Shown here: positions 13,203 through 22,714 of the stretch, in pieces
How the letters are laid out: each line of letters begins with the position of its first letter
How positions within the stretch are numbered: position 1 is the stretch's first letter
Source: CAWFKS01 sp963816435
GTDB taxonomy: Bacteria > Pseudomonadota > Alphaproteobacteria > Rhizobiales > Rhizobiaceae
NCBI GenBank assembly: GCA_963816435.1
Contig: CAWFKS010000001.1
Location: forward strand, 255,888-319,887
Reading direction: 5' to 3'
Length of the DNA: 64,000 nt
Notes under the pieces: generated by a model
Told to the model about the DNA's origin: nothing
Database searches by the model: none
What the model saw: only the letters and a program-made list of their open reading frames with translations
Program-made: the position numbers and the translations under genes

Positions 13203-14171
13203 ATGCAATCAATTCTTCGCCGTCGCCTCTCCCAGGCGCTCGTTGCGGCGGTGGCGCTAACCGCCGCCGCGGCCGCTCCGCTGGCCGCACAGGAAAACGA
13301 CGCGAACGCCGTCAAGCCCGATACGGTGGTGGCGACGATCAACGGCGAGCCGATCACCCAGAGCGACGTGACGCTTGCCGAGAGCGATCTCGACCAGCAG
13401 TTCGCACAGATGCCGCCCGAGCAGAAGCGCGCCGCCGCGCTCTCGGCGCTGATCGAGATCCGCCTGATGGCCGACAAGGCCGTGGACGAGGGGATCGACC
13501 AGGATCCCGAGTTCAAGCAGCGCATGGAATTCCTGCGCCAGCGCGCGCTGCACAGCACCTATATCGAGAAGAAGATCGCGCCGTCGATCACCGACGAGCA
13601 GGTGCGCGCCCGCTACGACAAGGAGATCGCGGCGGCCCCGCCGACCAACGAGATCCACGCCCGCCACATCCTGGTCGACACCAAGGAGAAGGCCGAGGAG
13701 ATCATCAAGAAGCTCGAAAACGGCGCCGATTTCGCAGAGCTCGCCAAGGAGAACTCGACCGACGGCGCTGCCTCGCAGGGCGGCGATCTCGGCTGGTTCG
13801 GGCCCGGCCGCATGGTGCCGGAATTCGAGAAGGCGGCCTTCGCGCTGGACGTCGGCGACTTCACGCATGAGCCGGTGAAGACCGATTTCGGCTGGCACGT
13901 CATCAAGGTCGACGACAAGCGCGCCCAGCAGCCGCCGGCATTCGACCAGGTGAAGTCGCAGATCCGTTCGCTGATGATGCGCGAGGCCTACTTCAAGCAG
14001 GTGAGCGACCTGCGCAAGGCGGCCGACGTCGAGATCAAGGACCCCGACCTGAAGAAGGCACTGTCCGAGGATGACGCTGCGGCGGCCGGCGACGCCAATG
14101 CCAGCGGCGACGCCAATGGGGCCGGCAACGGCGACGCGGGTGGCGACGAAGCGCCGCAGGCCGACAAGTAA
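13203..14171 (+). CDS. Periplasmic parvulin-type peptidyl-prolyl isomerase
   Basis: 322 residues. A signal peptide (SQALVAAVALTAAAAAPLAA) is followed by a SurA/PrsA-like N-terminal chaperone region (VVATINGEPITQSDV; LSALIEIRLMADKAVDEGI). The parvulin domain is at about 145-240 (HARHILVDTKEKAEEII, FAELAKENSTDGAASQGGDLG, FGPGRMVPEFEKAAFAL, TDFGWHVIKV). The tail is a low-complexity Ala/Gly/Asp/Asn stretch. The role is folding of exported and outer-membrane proteins. It lies back to back with secA, fitting an export-related neighbourhood. The start is fixed by the ATG right before the signal peptide. Confidence 0.92.
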   Translation: MQSILRRRLSQALVAAVALTAAAAAPLAAQENDANAVKPDTVVATINGEPITQSDVTLAESDLDQQFAQMPPEQKRAAALSALIEIRLMADKAVDEGIDQDPEFKQRMEFLRQRALHSTYIEKKIAPSITDEQVRARYDKEIAAAPPTNEIHARHILVDTKEKAEEIIKKLENGADFAELAKENSTDGAASQGGDLGWFGPGRMVPEFEKAAFALDVGDFTHEPVKTDFGWHVIKVDDKRAQQPPAFDQVKSQIRSLMMREAYFKQVSDLRKAADVEIKDPDLKKALSEDDAAAAGDANASGDANGAGNGDAGGDEAPQADK

Positions 14172-14253
14172 GATCGCGGGCCCAATCGAGCCGCCGCGCG
14201 GGCACTGCGCGGCGGTGGTCGACCGGCCGGCATGCCGACACCCGGAAACGCGC

Positions 14254-14286
14254 CACTTCCCCGACGAGGGGAGGTGGTGTTTTCTT
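14254..14286 (+). terminator. Rho-independent terminator after the parvulin gene
   Basis: A 9-bp stem (CACTTCCCC pairing with GGGGAGGTG, one G-T wobble) around a GACGA loop, followed by GTGTTTTCTT. A second perfect 9-bp hairpin without a T-tract (CCGCCGCGC/GCGCGGCGG, 14191-14215) lies just upstream. Confidence 0.6.
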
Positions 14287-14384
14287 GTACGGTCGGCCCC
14301 GCGCAGGCAGGTCGGCCGCCGCGGGCGCGGCGCTCATGGCGGAACTGGAACGGGTGCCGGACTGACCGGTCTTGAGTGCATTTT

Positions 14385-16443
14385 ATGATCGCGACGCCGC
14401 GCACCCTGGACTACCGGTCTGAAATCGACGGACTGCGGGCGGTCGCCGTCCTGGGGGGTGATCCTTTTCCACCTCGGCTTCGCGACATTCGGAGGAGGCT
14501 TCACCGGCGTCGACGTGTTCTTCGTGATCAGCGGCTTCCTCATCACGTCGATCATCGAGCGGAAACTCGCCGCGAATACATTCTCCGTCGCCGGCTTTTA
14601 CGGACGGCGCGCGCTGCGGCTGCTGCCGGCCCTGTTCGCCACCATTGCCGGCGCCAGCGTGTTCGCCGCCCTCATCCTTTCGCCGAACGATCTGGAGGCG
14701 TTTTCGAGATCGGCGATCTCGGCGGTCTTTTCCGTCTCTAATTTTCTCTTCTTGCACGAAGCCGGATATTTCGACGCGTCCAAATTCGCCAAGCCGCTGC
14801 TTCACACCTGGTCGCTCGGTGTCGAGGAGCAATTCTACCTTGTCTGGCCGGCACTGCTTGTCGTGAGTGGCTTCGCCCGCAGGCGATGGGTCAAGGTCGC
14901 GGTCCTGTCCGTGGTGGTCTTGCTGGGTTACGCGGCCTGCGTGCGGGCTATCGACGAGATTCCCGAAGCGGTTTTTTATCTTAGCCCGTTCAGGGCGTGG
15001 CAATTCGCCGCCGGAGGGTTGCTGTCGCTGCTCCTCTACCCGGCGTCCTTTCGGCAAATCAGGCGTCTGCCGGCCCAGCTTGAGATCGCTGCGACCGTGA
15101 TTGGGCTGGCGGCGATCCTGTGCTCCTTCTTCATCCTTGGCGACGCCGCCTATCCGGGCCCGCAGGCGATGCTGCCCACGGCGGGTGCATTGCTCGTCAT
15201 CCTCGGCAACGACAATGCCGTCGCGCGCTGGCTTCTGGGCAATCCGGTCAGTCTTTATCTCGGGCGGATTTCCTATTCGCTCTACCTGGTCCACTGGCCC
15301 GCGATCGTCTTCGTCATGTATCTTCAGGGCGGAACGCTGTCGCCCTGGAAGACGGCAGGTGTTGCTGTGCTGACCCTGCTGCTGTCAGCTCTTAGCTACC
15401 GCTATGTCGAGCAACCGTTTCGCGGCGGTCGAACCGGGGTCGGCGGCGTGCGTCGCGGCCCCGCCTTTATGGGGCTTGCCGCGCTGGCGCTGGTGGTGGT
15501 TGCGGTGAACGCCCACATCTGGGGCAACTCGGGCTGGAGTTGGCGGCTCGACGCCGCCGCGCGGAAGTTGGCCGAACAGGATGCCTTGCCAGTTGATTGT
15601 CCGAAGCGCCAGATGGCGGTTTTCGGGAACGCGTGCCTCCTCGGCGATCCCACGAAATCCCCGACGATCGCACTGATCGGCGACAGCCATGCCGCCGCGC
15701 TGAGTGAGGGCTTGGGCGTCGTCCTGCGCAGGGAGCATCTCGCGGCGGTCGGAATCATCCGCCACGGCACGCTGCCTTTTCTGAATGTGCATACGATCGA
15801 CGACGCAACGGTCCGCAAGACGAGCTTCGATGCGGTTCTCGCCACGGTCGCGGCCAGCGACATCCCGCTGGTGATCATCCACGCGCGCTTTGCTCTCCAT
15901 TGGCTGACGGACCGGCCAGCGAACGAACCCCGGCGCCGGAAATTCGTCGGCTACCTGAACGACGTCCCGGCAGACGTCGAGGCGTCGCAGAAGAACTTTC
16001 GCGCCGGCCTGAACGACACGCTCGCGCTGTTCCGGAACGCAGGCAAGAAAGTCCTTCTGGTGGGAGCATTGCCGCATCAGGGCGTTGACCTGAAAACCTG
16101 CGTCACGAGACCCGCGATCCTCATCTCGAAAGCCCGGCTTCTGGAGACCTGCGGCGGCTACGACCGGCAAACCGCCTTAGCCAGGGCCGAGGCGGTGAAC
16201 AGGGTGCTCGCCAAGGAGGCCAGAGAGTTCGGCGCGGAATTCTTCGATCCCGCCGTGATGCTGTGTCCGCAAGGACGCCCGACATGTACCCGCTCGATCA
16301 ACGGCAAGCTGGCCTACCGCGACGACGATCACCTGAGCAGCGTCGGCGCCGAGGCGCTGGCGGAGGCGGTCTGGCCGCAAATCAGAAACCAAAGTGCCGT
16401 CTTCCGGGCTACGGCCGAACCGCCTCGCGACGGGAAGGATTAG
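14385..16443 (+). CDS. OafA/YrhL-type acyltransferase with SGNH domain (frameshifted as given)
   Basis: About 685 residues after bridging a +1 shift in a run of six G at 14453-14458. Five G would read RAVAVLGVILFHLGF, the family signature. The N-terminal half is a 10-11 segment membrane acyltransferase-3 domain (YRSEIDGLRAVAVL, FFVISGFLITSII, HTWSLGVEEQFYLVWP, GRISYSLYLVHWP). The C-terminal half is a periplasmic SGNH hydrolase-like domain with the Ser motif IGDSHAAAL and the Asp/His motif DDDHLSSVGAEAL. Such enzymes O-acetylate lipopolysaccharide, peptidoglycan or exopolysaccharide; the substrate is not predictable here. The ATG at 14385 is chosen over a GTG at 14376. Confidence 0.88.
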
Positions 16444-16563
16444 CCGCGCAATTCCCAGACGAGCGCACTCGATGCCCACGGACATCCACCGCTGCGCCTT
16501 GCGTTGACGGGCGTTCTCGGGCAAACGGGGCGCCACCCCAGCCTGCCGCCAGAAGCAAACCAG

Positions 16564-17805
16564 ATGTCGACTTCCGTCTCGCCGCTCGCGCCGAAATCCT
16601 ATCCGAAGATGCCGGAGGTGCCCGGCGTCAGGATCGCCACGGCCGAGGCGGGGATCAAATACAAGAACCGCACCGATCTGCTCGTGATGACGTTCGACGA
16701 GGGCACGGCGGCCGCCGGCGTGTTCACCCGCTCGAAATGCCCTTCGGCACCGGTCGATTTCTGCCGGCAGAACCTGCCCGGGGGTGCCGCGCGCATCCTG
16801 GTGGTGAACTCGGGCAACGCCAACGCCTTCACCGGCAAGCGCGGGCGCGAGGCGACCGCACTCACCGGCAAGGCTGCCGCCGCTGCCGCCGGCTGCACGC
16901 CGGCAGAGGTGTTCCTGGCCTCGACGGGCGTCATCGGCGAGCCGCTGGCGGCCGAAAAATTCGCGCCGCTGCTCGCCGGCCTCGCCGCAGAAGCACGGGC
17001 CGACCGCTGGCAAGACGCCGCGCGCGCCATCATGACCACCGACACCTATCCGAAGGTCGCCACCGCGACGGCGCGGCTCGGCGATACCGAGGTGGTCATC
17101 AACGGCATCGCCAAGGGTGCGGGCATGATCGCGCCCGACATGGCGACCATGCTGTCCTACGTCGCCACCGACGCGCCGATCGAAGCCCCGGTGCTGCAGG
17201 CGCTGCTGTCGAAGGGCGTGGGCGGGAGCTTCAATGCGATCACCGTCGACAGCGACACCTCGACCAGCGACACGCTGATGGTGTTCGCCACCGGTCGCGC
17301 GGCCGAGCGTGGCGCGCCGCGGATCACCGATCCCGCCGACCCGCGGCTGGCGCAGTTCAAGCGGGCGCTCAACCGCATCCTGAAGTCGCTGGCGCTGCAG
17401 ATCGTGCGCGACGGCGAGGGCGCGCGCAAGGAGATCGAGATCTCCGTCACCGGCGCGAAGTCGGCGCGCTCGGCGAAGCGGATCGCCCTGTCGATCGCCA
17501 ATTCGCCGCTGGTCAAGACCGCCGTGGCCGGCGAGGACGCCAACTGGGGCCGCGTGGTGATGGCCGTCGGCAAGGCCGGCGAGCCCGCCGAACGCGACCG
17601 CCTGGCGATCTGGTTCGGCGACATCAGGGTGGCCCACGAGGGCGAGCGCGACCCCGACTATTCCGAAGAGGCGGCGTCGCACTACATGGAAGGCGAGCGC
17701 ATCGCCATTCGCGTCGATCTCGGCATCGGCCGCGGCAAGGCGACGGTGTGGACCTGCGACCTGACCAAGGAATACGTCGCCATCAACGGCGACTACCGGA
17801 GCTGA
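16564..17805 (+). CDS. argJ: Bifunctional glutamate N-acetyltransferase / amino-acid acetyltransferase
   Basis: Transfers acetyl from N-acetylornithine to glutamate and can also make N-acetylglutamate from acetyl-CoA, the recycling step of arginine synthesis. 413 residues. Landmarks are VNSGNANAFTGKRG, FLASTGVIGEPL, IMTTDTYPK and the self-cleavage segment KGAGMIAPDMATMLSY, where the Thr of ATM becomes the nucleophile of the beta chain. The C-terminus DLTKEYVAINGDYRS is the typical family end. The next gene starts in its stop codon (TGATG), so the two are translationally coupled. Confidence 0.97.
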   Translation: MSTSVSPLAPKSYPKMPEVPGVRIATAEAGIKYKNRTDLLVMTFDEGTAAAGVFTRSKCPSAPVDFCRQNLPGGAARILVVNSGNANAFTGKRGREATALTGKAAAAAAGCTPAEVFLASTGVIGEPLAAEKFAPLLAGLAAEARADRWQDAARAIMTTDTYPKVATATARLGDTEVVINGIAKGAGMIAPDMATMLSYVATDAPIEAPVLQALLSKGVGGSFNAITVDSDTSTSDTLMVFATGRAAERGAPRITDPADPRLAQFKRALNRILKSLALQIVRDGEGARKEIEISVTGAKSARSAKRIALSIANSPLVKTAVAGEDANWGRVVMAVGKAGEPAERDRLAIWFGDIRVAHEGERDPDYSEEAASHYMEGERIAIRVDLGIGRGKATVWTCDLTKEYVAINGDYRS

Positions 17806-18593
17806 TGAGCGAGTTGACCTCGATCGCCGAACTCGGCCTCGTCCGCCGCTTCGAGGCGGCGGGGTTTCGCGCCTGGCCGGCAGCCTCGGTGCACTATGAC
17901 GGCGCCTGGGTGATCCGGCTGACCGCCGGCCAGGACGCCAAGCGGCTCAACTCGGTCAACCCGCTCGATCCGGCCGACTGCACCAACATGGAAGAGCGGA
18001 TCCGGCGCGCCGCGCGGCGCTTCGAGGCCTATGGGCGGCCGCTGGTGTTCCGGATGTCGCCGCTCGCCGGGGCGAAGCTGTCGGCGCATCTCGACGAGAA
18101 GAACTGGGACCGCTTTTCGGAATCGCTCGTCATGCGCATGGCGCTGAGCGAGGAGGCGGTCGGCGGCGCCATGCACCAGATCCCGATGCGCGATCTCGGC
18201 CGCTTCGTGGCGGCGGCACTGACCGTGCACGATCTCGACGCCTCGCGCCGGCCGGGCCTGACGGAAGTCATCAGCTCGATCGAGCCCGAGGCGGGCCTGT
18301 TCGTGCTGGAGGACGAGGGCAAGCCGGTGACGACGGCGATCTGCGTTCATGACGGCGACCTCGCCGGGCTGTTCGAGATCGCCACGCTCGCCGGCGAGCG
18401 CGGCAAGGGCCATGCGCGGCGGCTGGTCTGCTCGGCGCTGAAATGGGCGGCGGGGCGCGGCGCCAAGCAGGCCTGGCTGCAGGTCGAGGCCGACAACAGC
18501 GCCGCCATCGCGCTGTACGAATCCCTCGGGTTCCGCGAGGTCTACCGTTACCACTACCGTCGTCCGCCGAAGGATCATGACGAGCGGTCCTGA
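17805..18593 (+). CDS. GNAT family N-acetyltransferase
   Basis: 262 residues with a C-terminal GNAT fold: the acetyl-CoA loop ERGKGHARRLVCSALKWA and the following QVEADNSAAIALYESLGF motif. The N-terminal 130 residues form a partner domain common to rhizobial homologues beside argJ (YDGAWVIRLTAGQDAKRLNS). The acceptor is unknown; a role in the arginine block is only suggested by the position. It shares one base with the argJ stop and overlaps the mutT start by 17 bases, so argJ, this gene and mutT form one unit. Confidence 0.88.
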   Translation: MSELTSIAELGLVRRFEAAGFRAWPAASVHYDGAWVIRLTAGQDAKRLNSVNPLDPADCTNMEERIRRAARRFEAYGRPLVFRMSPLAGAKLSAHLDEKNWDRFSESLVMRMALSEEAVGGAMHQIPMRDLGRFVAAALTVHDLDASRRPGLTEVISSIEPEAGLFVLEDEGKPVTTAICVHDGDLAGLFEIATLAGERGKGHARRLVCSALKWAAGRGAKQAWLQVEADNSAAIALYESLGFREVYRYHYRRPPKDHDERS

Positions 18594-19011
18594 GGCGGCG
18601 CAGGCCGCCGCCAAGAAGCTGTTGCTGGTCGTCGCCTGCGCGCTGGTGGACACCGACGGGCGGGTGCTCATCGCGCAACGGCCCGAGGGCAAGCAGCTGG
18701 CCGGCCTGTGGGAGTTTCCCGGCGGCAAGGTCGAGGCGGGCGAAAGCCCGGAGCAGGCCGTGGTGCGCGAACTCGGCGAGGAACTGGGCATCGAGACCAA
18801 GACCGCATGTCTCGCGCCGCTGACCTTCGCCAGCCACGCCTACGAGGATTTCCACCTGCTGATGCCGCTCTACGTCTGCCGCCGCTTCTGGGGAACGCCG
18901 GTGGCGCACGAGCACGCCGCGCTGAAATGGGTGCGGCCCACCAGGCTGCGCGAGTTTCCGATGCCGCCGGCCGACGAGCCGCTGATCGCGCATCTGGTCG
19001 ATCTTCTCTGA
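18577..19011 (+). CDS. mutT: Nudix hydrolase MutT (8-oxo-dGTP diphosphatase)
   Basis: 144 residues. The complete Nudix box GGKVEAGESPEQAVVRELGE followed by ELGIE (G-x5-E-x7-REUxEExGU) lies at about 46-68. LLLVVACALVDTDGRVLIAQRP opens the fold. It cleans oxidised dGTP from the nucleotide pool, preventing A:T to C:G changes. The length and the lack of an extra domain match MutT rather than the larger MutT/thiamine-phosphate fusions. Third gene of the argJ unit. Confidence 0.92.
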   Translation: MTSGPEAAQAAAKKLLLVVACALVDTDGRVLIAQRPEGKQLAGLWEFPGGKVEAGESPEQAVVRELGEELGIETKTACLAPLTFASHAYEDFHLLMPLYVCRRFWGTPVAHEHAALKWVRPTRLREFPMPPADEPLIAHLVDLL

Positions 19012-19114
19012 GTGTCCGGGACAGGCCGATCCGTTACGGTTAATCATTCGTTCAGCCCGCCATGCCAAATTGACGCAAATTGCGCCGAGGCGGGGGCCGA
19101 CATGGAACTGGACA

Positions 19115-19414
19115 ATGACTGGGGCGAAGATTCGCGATCCTCGCGGCATGCTGTTTCGCGGCGGCACCGGCTCATTCCGCATGGCGCTGCTGTTCTGCTC
19201 GGCGGCGGTCGGGCTGGCACTGCTGATCACGCCGTTTGCCGAGCGCCAGCTTCGCAGCGCGCAGCTTTCGGACGGGGTAGGGCTCGACCAGATGTCCACC
19301 GGATCGGTGCAGCGGACCGGGCGCTACACCATCCACCGCAGCGTGCTGCAGGAGACGCCGAACTCGGTCTGCATCATCTACCGCAACGGCGGGAAATCGG
19401 GCGACTGCCGCTGA
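19115..19414 (+). CDS. Small single-pass membrane protein of unknown function
   Basis: About 99 residues from the ATG at 19115. A TTG at 19070 in the same frame would add 15 residues. One hydrophobic segment (FRMALLFCSAAVGLALLITPF) near residue 25 is followed by a polar tail with GLDQMSTGSVQRTGRYTIHRSV and two Cys (SVCIIYRN, SGDC). The tail probably faces the periplasm. I do not recognise a family. It sits between mutT and a Flp pilin, about 80 bases from the latter, and may belong with it. Confidence 0.55.
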   Translation: MTGAKIRDPRGMLFRGGTGSFRMALLFCSAAVGLALLITPFAERQLRSAQLSDGVGLDQMSTGSVQRTGRYTIHRSVLQETPNSVCIIYRNGGKSGDCR

Positions 19415-19497
19415 ACGCGGCGGAAGCGTCGCTGACCGTTAACCTTTCCTAAGAGGATTGGCGCGACACAAGGCCACACAGGTCAGCGGGAAAAACC

Positions 19498-19704
19498 ATG
19501 TTGCTGAAGAGATTCCTTGCCGACGAAAGAGGCGCCACCGCGGTCGAATACGGTCTGATCGTCGGCGTGCTTTCACTTGCCATCGTCGGCGGTTTCGCGA
19601 CCGTATCGAACTCGTTGCAGGCTCAGTGGATCAGCCTGGCCAACTATTTCGACGGCACGACCCGATCCACTCCAGACAGTTCAGACGGAAAACCGTCAGC
19701 CTGA
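19498..19704 (+). CDS. Flp family type IVb pilin
   Basis: 68 residues. A short basic leader (MLLKRFLADERG) is followed by the processed Flp motif ATAVEYGLIVGVLSLAIVGG, with prepilin cleavage expected after the Gly and the conserved Glu-Tyr pair at +5/+6. Flp subunits build tight-adherence pili, normally with CpaA-F/Tad machinery. None of those genes is in this window, so it is an orphan copy here. The last 60 bases lie opposite the end of the converging methyltransferase gene. Confidence 0.93.
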   Translation: MLLKRFLADERGATAVEYGLIVGVLSLAIVGGFATVSNSLQAQWISLANYFDGTTRSTPDSSDGKPSA

Positions 19705-20601
19705 TCGCGCAGCTCGTCCTGGTCCGGACTTTCGTCCGGATTGGCCAGCGCGCTCGCCAGCGACACTTTTCCGCTTCCCGGCCTGAGCGGCTGCTGCTGG
19801 GATTCGTGCGGCGCCCAGCCCGACATCCAGACGATCGAGAACGTGGCGCGAACCCTGCCGTCGGGGTCGGCGTGGCGCTCGGCGTAGATTTCGGCCGCGC
19901 GCAGGAAGAGCGCCTTGGTCGCCGGGCGGCGGGTGCGGCCGGTGAGGGCGTTGGTGGCGCCCATGGCGCGCAGGTCGCGCATCAGTGCGAACATGTCGTC
20001 GTAGCGCACCGTCAGCGGCTCGATGTCGGTGACGGGAAGGGCGAAGCCGGCGCGCTGCAGCAGGCCGCCGACATCGCGGACGTCGGCGAAGGGGATGACG
20101 CGCGGGCTGGCCCCGCCGTGAAGCTCGACCTCCGCGACCAGCAGACTGTCGCGCAGCTCGGCCAGCGTGCCGTGACCGGCCATGGCGCCGATGAACAGGC
20201 CGTCGGGCTTCAGCGCGCGGCGGATCTGGACGAGCATGCCCGGGACGTCGTTGACCTCCTGCAGCGAAAGCAGCGACACCGCGAGGTCGAGGCTGCCGGG
20301 TTCGAGCGGCAGCGCGTCGCCATGGGCGGCCACGAGACCGTCCTCGCCGCCCAGGAAAGCCGCGATCGGGCTCGACGCGCAGGACGCTATCGACCTTGCC
20401 GCCGGCTGCGAGCGCGTCGCGCACGTCGCCGGTCAGCGAGGCGATGGCGGCCGCCTGCGGGAAGCGGCGCTCGACGGTCGCCAGCCGCTCGGCGAGGTCG
20501 GCGGCGAGATGGCGCATCAGGAACGCGCCGTCCTCCCCGCCGGTGCGCAGGGCACGCAGGCGGCGGCGTTCGACAAGGCCGGTGTCGATGATCTCTTCCA
20601 T
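19644..20601 (-). CDS. SAM-dependent methyltransferase, BioC/NDUFAF5-like (frameshifted as given)
   Basis: About 318 residues after bridging a +1 shift near 20365. The N-terminus MEEIIDTGLVERRRLRALRT continues through RHLAADLAERLATVERRFPQ. Past the shift come AAFLGGEDGLVAAHGDALPL, LDLAVSLLSLQEVNDVPGM, RALKPDGLFIGAMAGHGTL and a conserved C-terminus with IVWMSGWAPHESQQQPLRPG. This set matches the rhizobial relatives of human NDUFAF5 (complex I assembly) and BioC; the true substrate is unproven. The ATG at 20601 gives the family start. The 3' end overlaps the flp gene antisense by about 60 bases. The shifted base lies in a CCGATCGC context. Confidence 0.8.
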
Positions 20602-20708
20602 TCTTCTTCCGATCGTCTTCGGTCGTTGTCCGGCGCTCGCGGCTTGCGCGGGCGCGGCCATGCAGCGAATATCAGGGAGAATATGGGGAACGAAAGGCGC
20701 AAGGTCCC

Positions 20709-21464
20709 GTGAACCGTCTCCTCGCAGCCAACGGCGTCGTCGCGAAGGTGGGCGCGTGGCAGGCGGCGCTGCTGTTTCCGCCGGTCTGCGCCGGTTGCCG
20801 CCGCATCGTCAGCGAGCCGGGCACGCTTTGCGCCCGCTGCTGGCCGGAGCTGCGCTTCCTGGAGCGACCGTGGTGCGAGGTTATGGGGACGCCTTTTTCG
20901 CACGAGATGGGCGAGGGGATGCTGTCGGCCGCGGCGATCGCCAACCCGCCGCCGTTCGACCGGGCGCGCTCGGCCGTCTCCTATGACGGCGTGGCGCGGC
21001 GCATGGTGCAGGGCCTGAAATATCGCGACCGCACCGATCTCGCGCCATGGATGGCCGGCTGGATGCTGCGCGCCGGCCATGAGTTGATCGGCGACTGCGA
21101 CCTCGTCGTGCCGGTGCCGCTGCACCGGCGGCGCTTCCTGCGCCGGCGCTTCAACCAGTCGGCCGAGCTGGCGCGAACGATCGCGGAGCGGGCGGGACTG
21201 CCGTTCGAGCCGGGGGCGGTGAGGCGTGTCAGGCCGACACGCCGCCAGGTCGGGCTCGCCAGAACCGAGCGCGAGGCCAACGTGCGTGGCGCCTTCCGCG
21301 TGCCGGACGAGGCGGAGATCCTTGTCGGCGGCCGGCGGGTGCTTCTCATCGACGACGTGTTCACCACCGGCGCGACGGCTGCCGCGGTTGCGCGTGTGCT
21401 GAAGCGCAAGGGGGCGAGCGGCGTCGACGTTCTCACCTTCGCCAGGGCCATCCCCGAGGGCTGA
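20709..21464 (+). CDS. ComF family phosphoribosyltransferase-like protein
   Basis: 251 residues from a GTG at 20709. An N-terminal zinc-finger-like part (PPVCAGCRRIVSEPGTLCARCW, four Cys) is followed by the amidophosphoribosyltransferase-like fold: VVPVPLHRRRFLRRRFNQS, RRVRPTRRQVGLARTEREAN and the PRPP-binding loop VLLIDDVFTTGAT. ComF proteins act in natural transformation in competent bacteria (ComFC) but also occur widely where competence is unknown. Divergent from the methyltransferase, 107 bases apart, as in other Rhizobiales, and followed by grxC. Confidence 0.9.
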   Translation: MNRLLAANGVVAKVGAWQAALLFPPVCAGCRRIVSEPGTLCARCWPELRFLERPWCEVMGTPFSHEMGEGMLSAAAIANPPPFDRARSAVSYDGVARRMVQGLKYRDRTDLAPWMAGWMLRAGHELIGDCDLVVPVPLHRRRFLRRRFNQSAELARTIAERAGLPFEPGAVRRVRPTRRQVGLARTEREANVRGAFRVPDEAEILVGGRRVLLIDDVFTTGATAAAVARVLKRKGASGVDVLTFARAIPEG

Positions 21465-21563
21465 GCCGTGGCGGCAATGCGGGGCAGCGATGCCAGACGG
21501 GGGCTTCCTGCCCGTGCGGCGTCTGCCTATATAGGAACGGACGATAAAATTCCGGGAAACGCG

Positions 21564-21827
21564 ATGAAACCCGTCACCATCTACACGCGCAAGATGTGCG
21601 GCTATTGCTCGGCGGCCAAGCGGCTGCTCGAGAAGAAGGGCGTGGACTACACCGAACACGACGCGACGTTCTCGCCGGACCTGAGGCAGGAGATGATCCA
21701 GAAGGCCCATGGCCGCTCGACGTTTCCGCAGATCTTCATCGGCGACACGCATGTCGGCGGGTCGGACGAGCTGCACGCGCTGGAAGCGCGCGGCGCGCTC
21801 GACAACATGCTGGCCGACGGCGCCTGA
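21564..21827 (+). CDS. grxC: Glutaredoxin 3
   Basis: 87 residues with a single thioredoxin-like fold. The active site is CGYC (YTRKMCGYCSAAKRLL), in place of the more usual CPYC, and is still dithiol. The cis-Pro loop STFPQIFIG and the glutathione-binding GGSDELHALEARG complete the family signature. It reduces protein disulfides and glutathione mixed disulfides in the cytoplasm. It is followed 26 bases later by a carbon-nitrogen hydrolase whose family includes deaminated-glutathione amidases. Confidence 0.94.
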   Translation: MKPVTIYTRKMCGYCSAAKRLLEKKGVDYTEHDATFSPDLRQEMIQKAHGRSTFPQIFIGDTHVGGSDELHALEARGALDNMLADGA

Positions 21828-21853
21828 GACGAAACCGGGACGGGAGCAGGCAG

Positions 21854-22714
21854 ATGACGCAGATCAGGGTCGCGGCGTTGCAGATGCGCTCGACGATGGA
21901 TCCCGACGCCAACATGGCAGCGTTCGAGGAGATGGTTCGCGAGGCAGCCGGGCGCGGTGCGCAATACGTACAGTCGCCGGAGATGACCGGCATGCTGGTG
22001 CGCGACCGCAAGCGGCTCTATGAGCTGATCAAGCCGGGCGACGCCGATCCGCTCGCGGCGACCGCCGGCAGACTCGCCGGCGAACTCGGCATTCACGTCC
22101 ATCTCGGCTCGACGGCGATCGCGCGCGGCGACGGCAAGGTCGCCAACCGGTCCTTCCTGTTCGCGCCCGACGGACGGCTGGTGACCACCTACGACAAGAT
22201 CCACATGTTCGACGTCGATCTCGACAACGGCGAGAGCTGGCGGGAATCGGCGACCTACGAGCCGGGCCGCGAAACCGTGGTGGCGGAGCTCGAATTCGGG
22301 CGGGTCGGCATGTCCGTCTGCTACGACGTCCGCTTCCCGCAGCTCTACCGGGCGCAGGCGATGGCAGGCGCGGAGATGCTGACCGTGCCGGCCGCGTTCA
22401 CGCGCCAGACCGGCAAGGCGCACTGGCACGTGCTGCTGCGGGCGCGGGCGATCGAGAACGGCGCCTTCGTGGTGGCGGCCGCGCAGGGCGGCGACCACGA
22501 GGACGGGCGCGAGACGTTCGGCCATTCACTGGTGATCGATCCGTGGGGCCGCATCGTCGCGGAAGCCGACGGCGAGGAACCCGGGATCATCGTGGCCGAC
22601 ATCGACCTTGCGGCTTCCGCCGACGCACGGCGCAAGGTGCCGAATCTCAAGAATGCCCGCGAATTCTCCGTGCGCCTCGCGGACGAGGGCGGCGAGCAGC
22701 GCAAGGCCTCATGA
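21854..22714 (+). CDS. Carbon-nitrogen hydrolase (Nit1-like, possible deaminated-glutathione amidase)
   Basis: 286 residues. The catalytic triad of the nitrilase superfamily is visible: Glu in QSPEMTG, Lys in TYDKIHMFDVD and Cys in MSVCYDVRFPQLYR. A further superfamily motif is HWHVLLRARAIENGAFVVA. The IHMFDVD segment and the neighbouring glutaredoxin favour the Nit1/YbeM branch, which hydrolyses deaminated glutathione, but a general omega-amidase role is not excluded. The stop overlaps the start of the DUF1178 gene (ATGA). Confidence 0.9.
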   Translation: MTQIRVAALQMRSTMDPDANMAAFEEMVREAAGRGAQYVQSPEMTGMLVRDRKRLYELIKPGDADPLAATAGRLAGELGIHVHLGSTAIARGDGKVANRSFLFAPDGRLVTTYDKIHMFDVDLDNGESWRESATYEPGRETVVAELEFGRVGMSVCYDVRFPQLYRAQAMAGAEMLTVPAAFTRQTGKAHWHVLLRARAIENGAFVVAAAQGGDHEDGRETFGHSLVIDPWGRIVAEADGEEPGIIVADIDLAASADARRKVPNLKNAREFSVRLADEGGEQRKAS

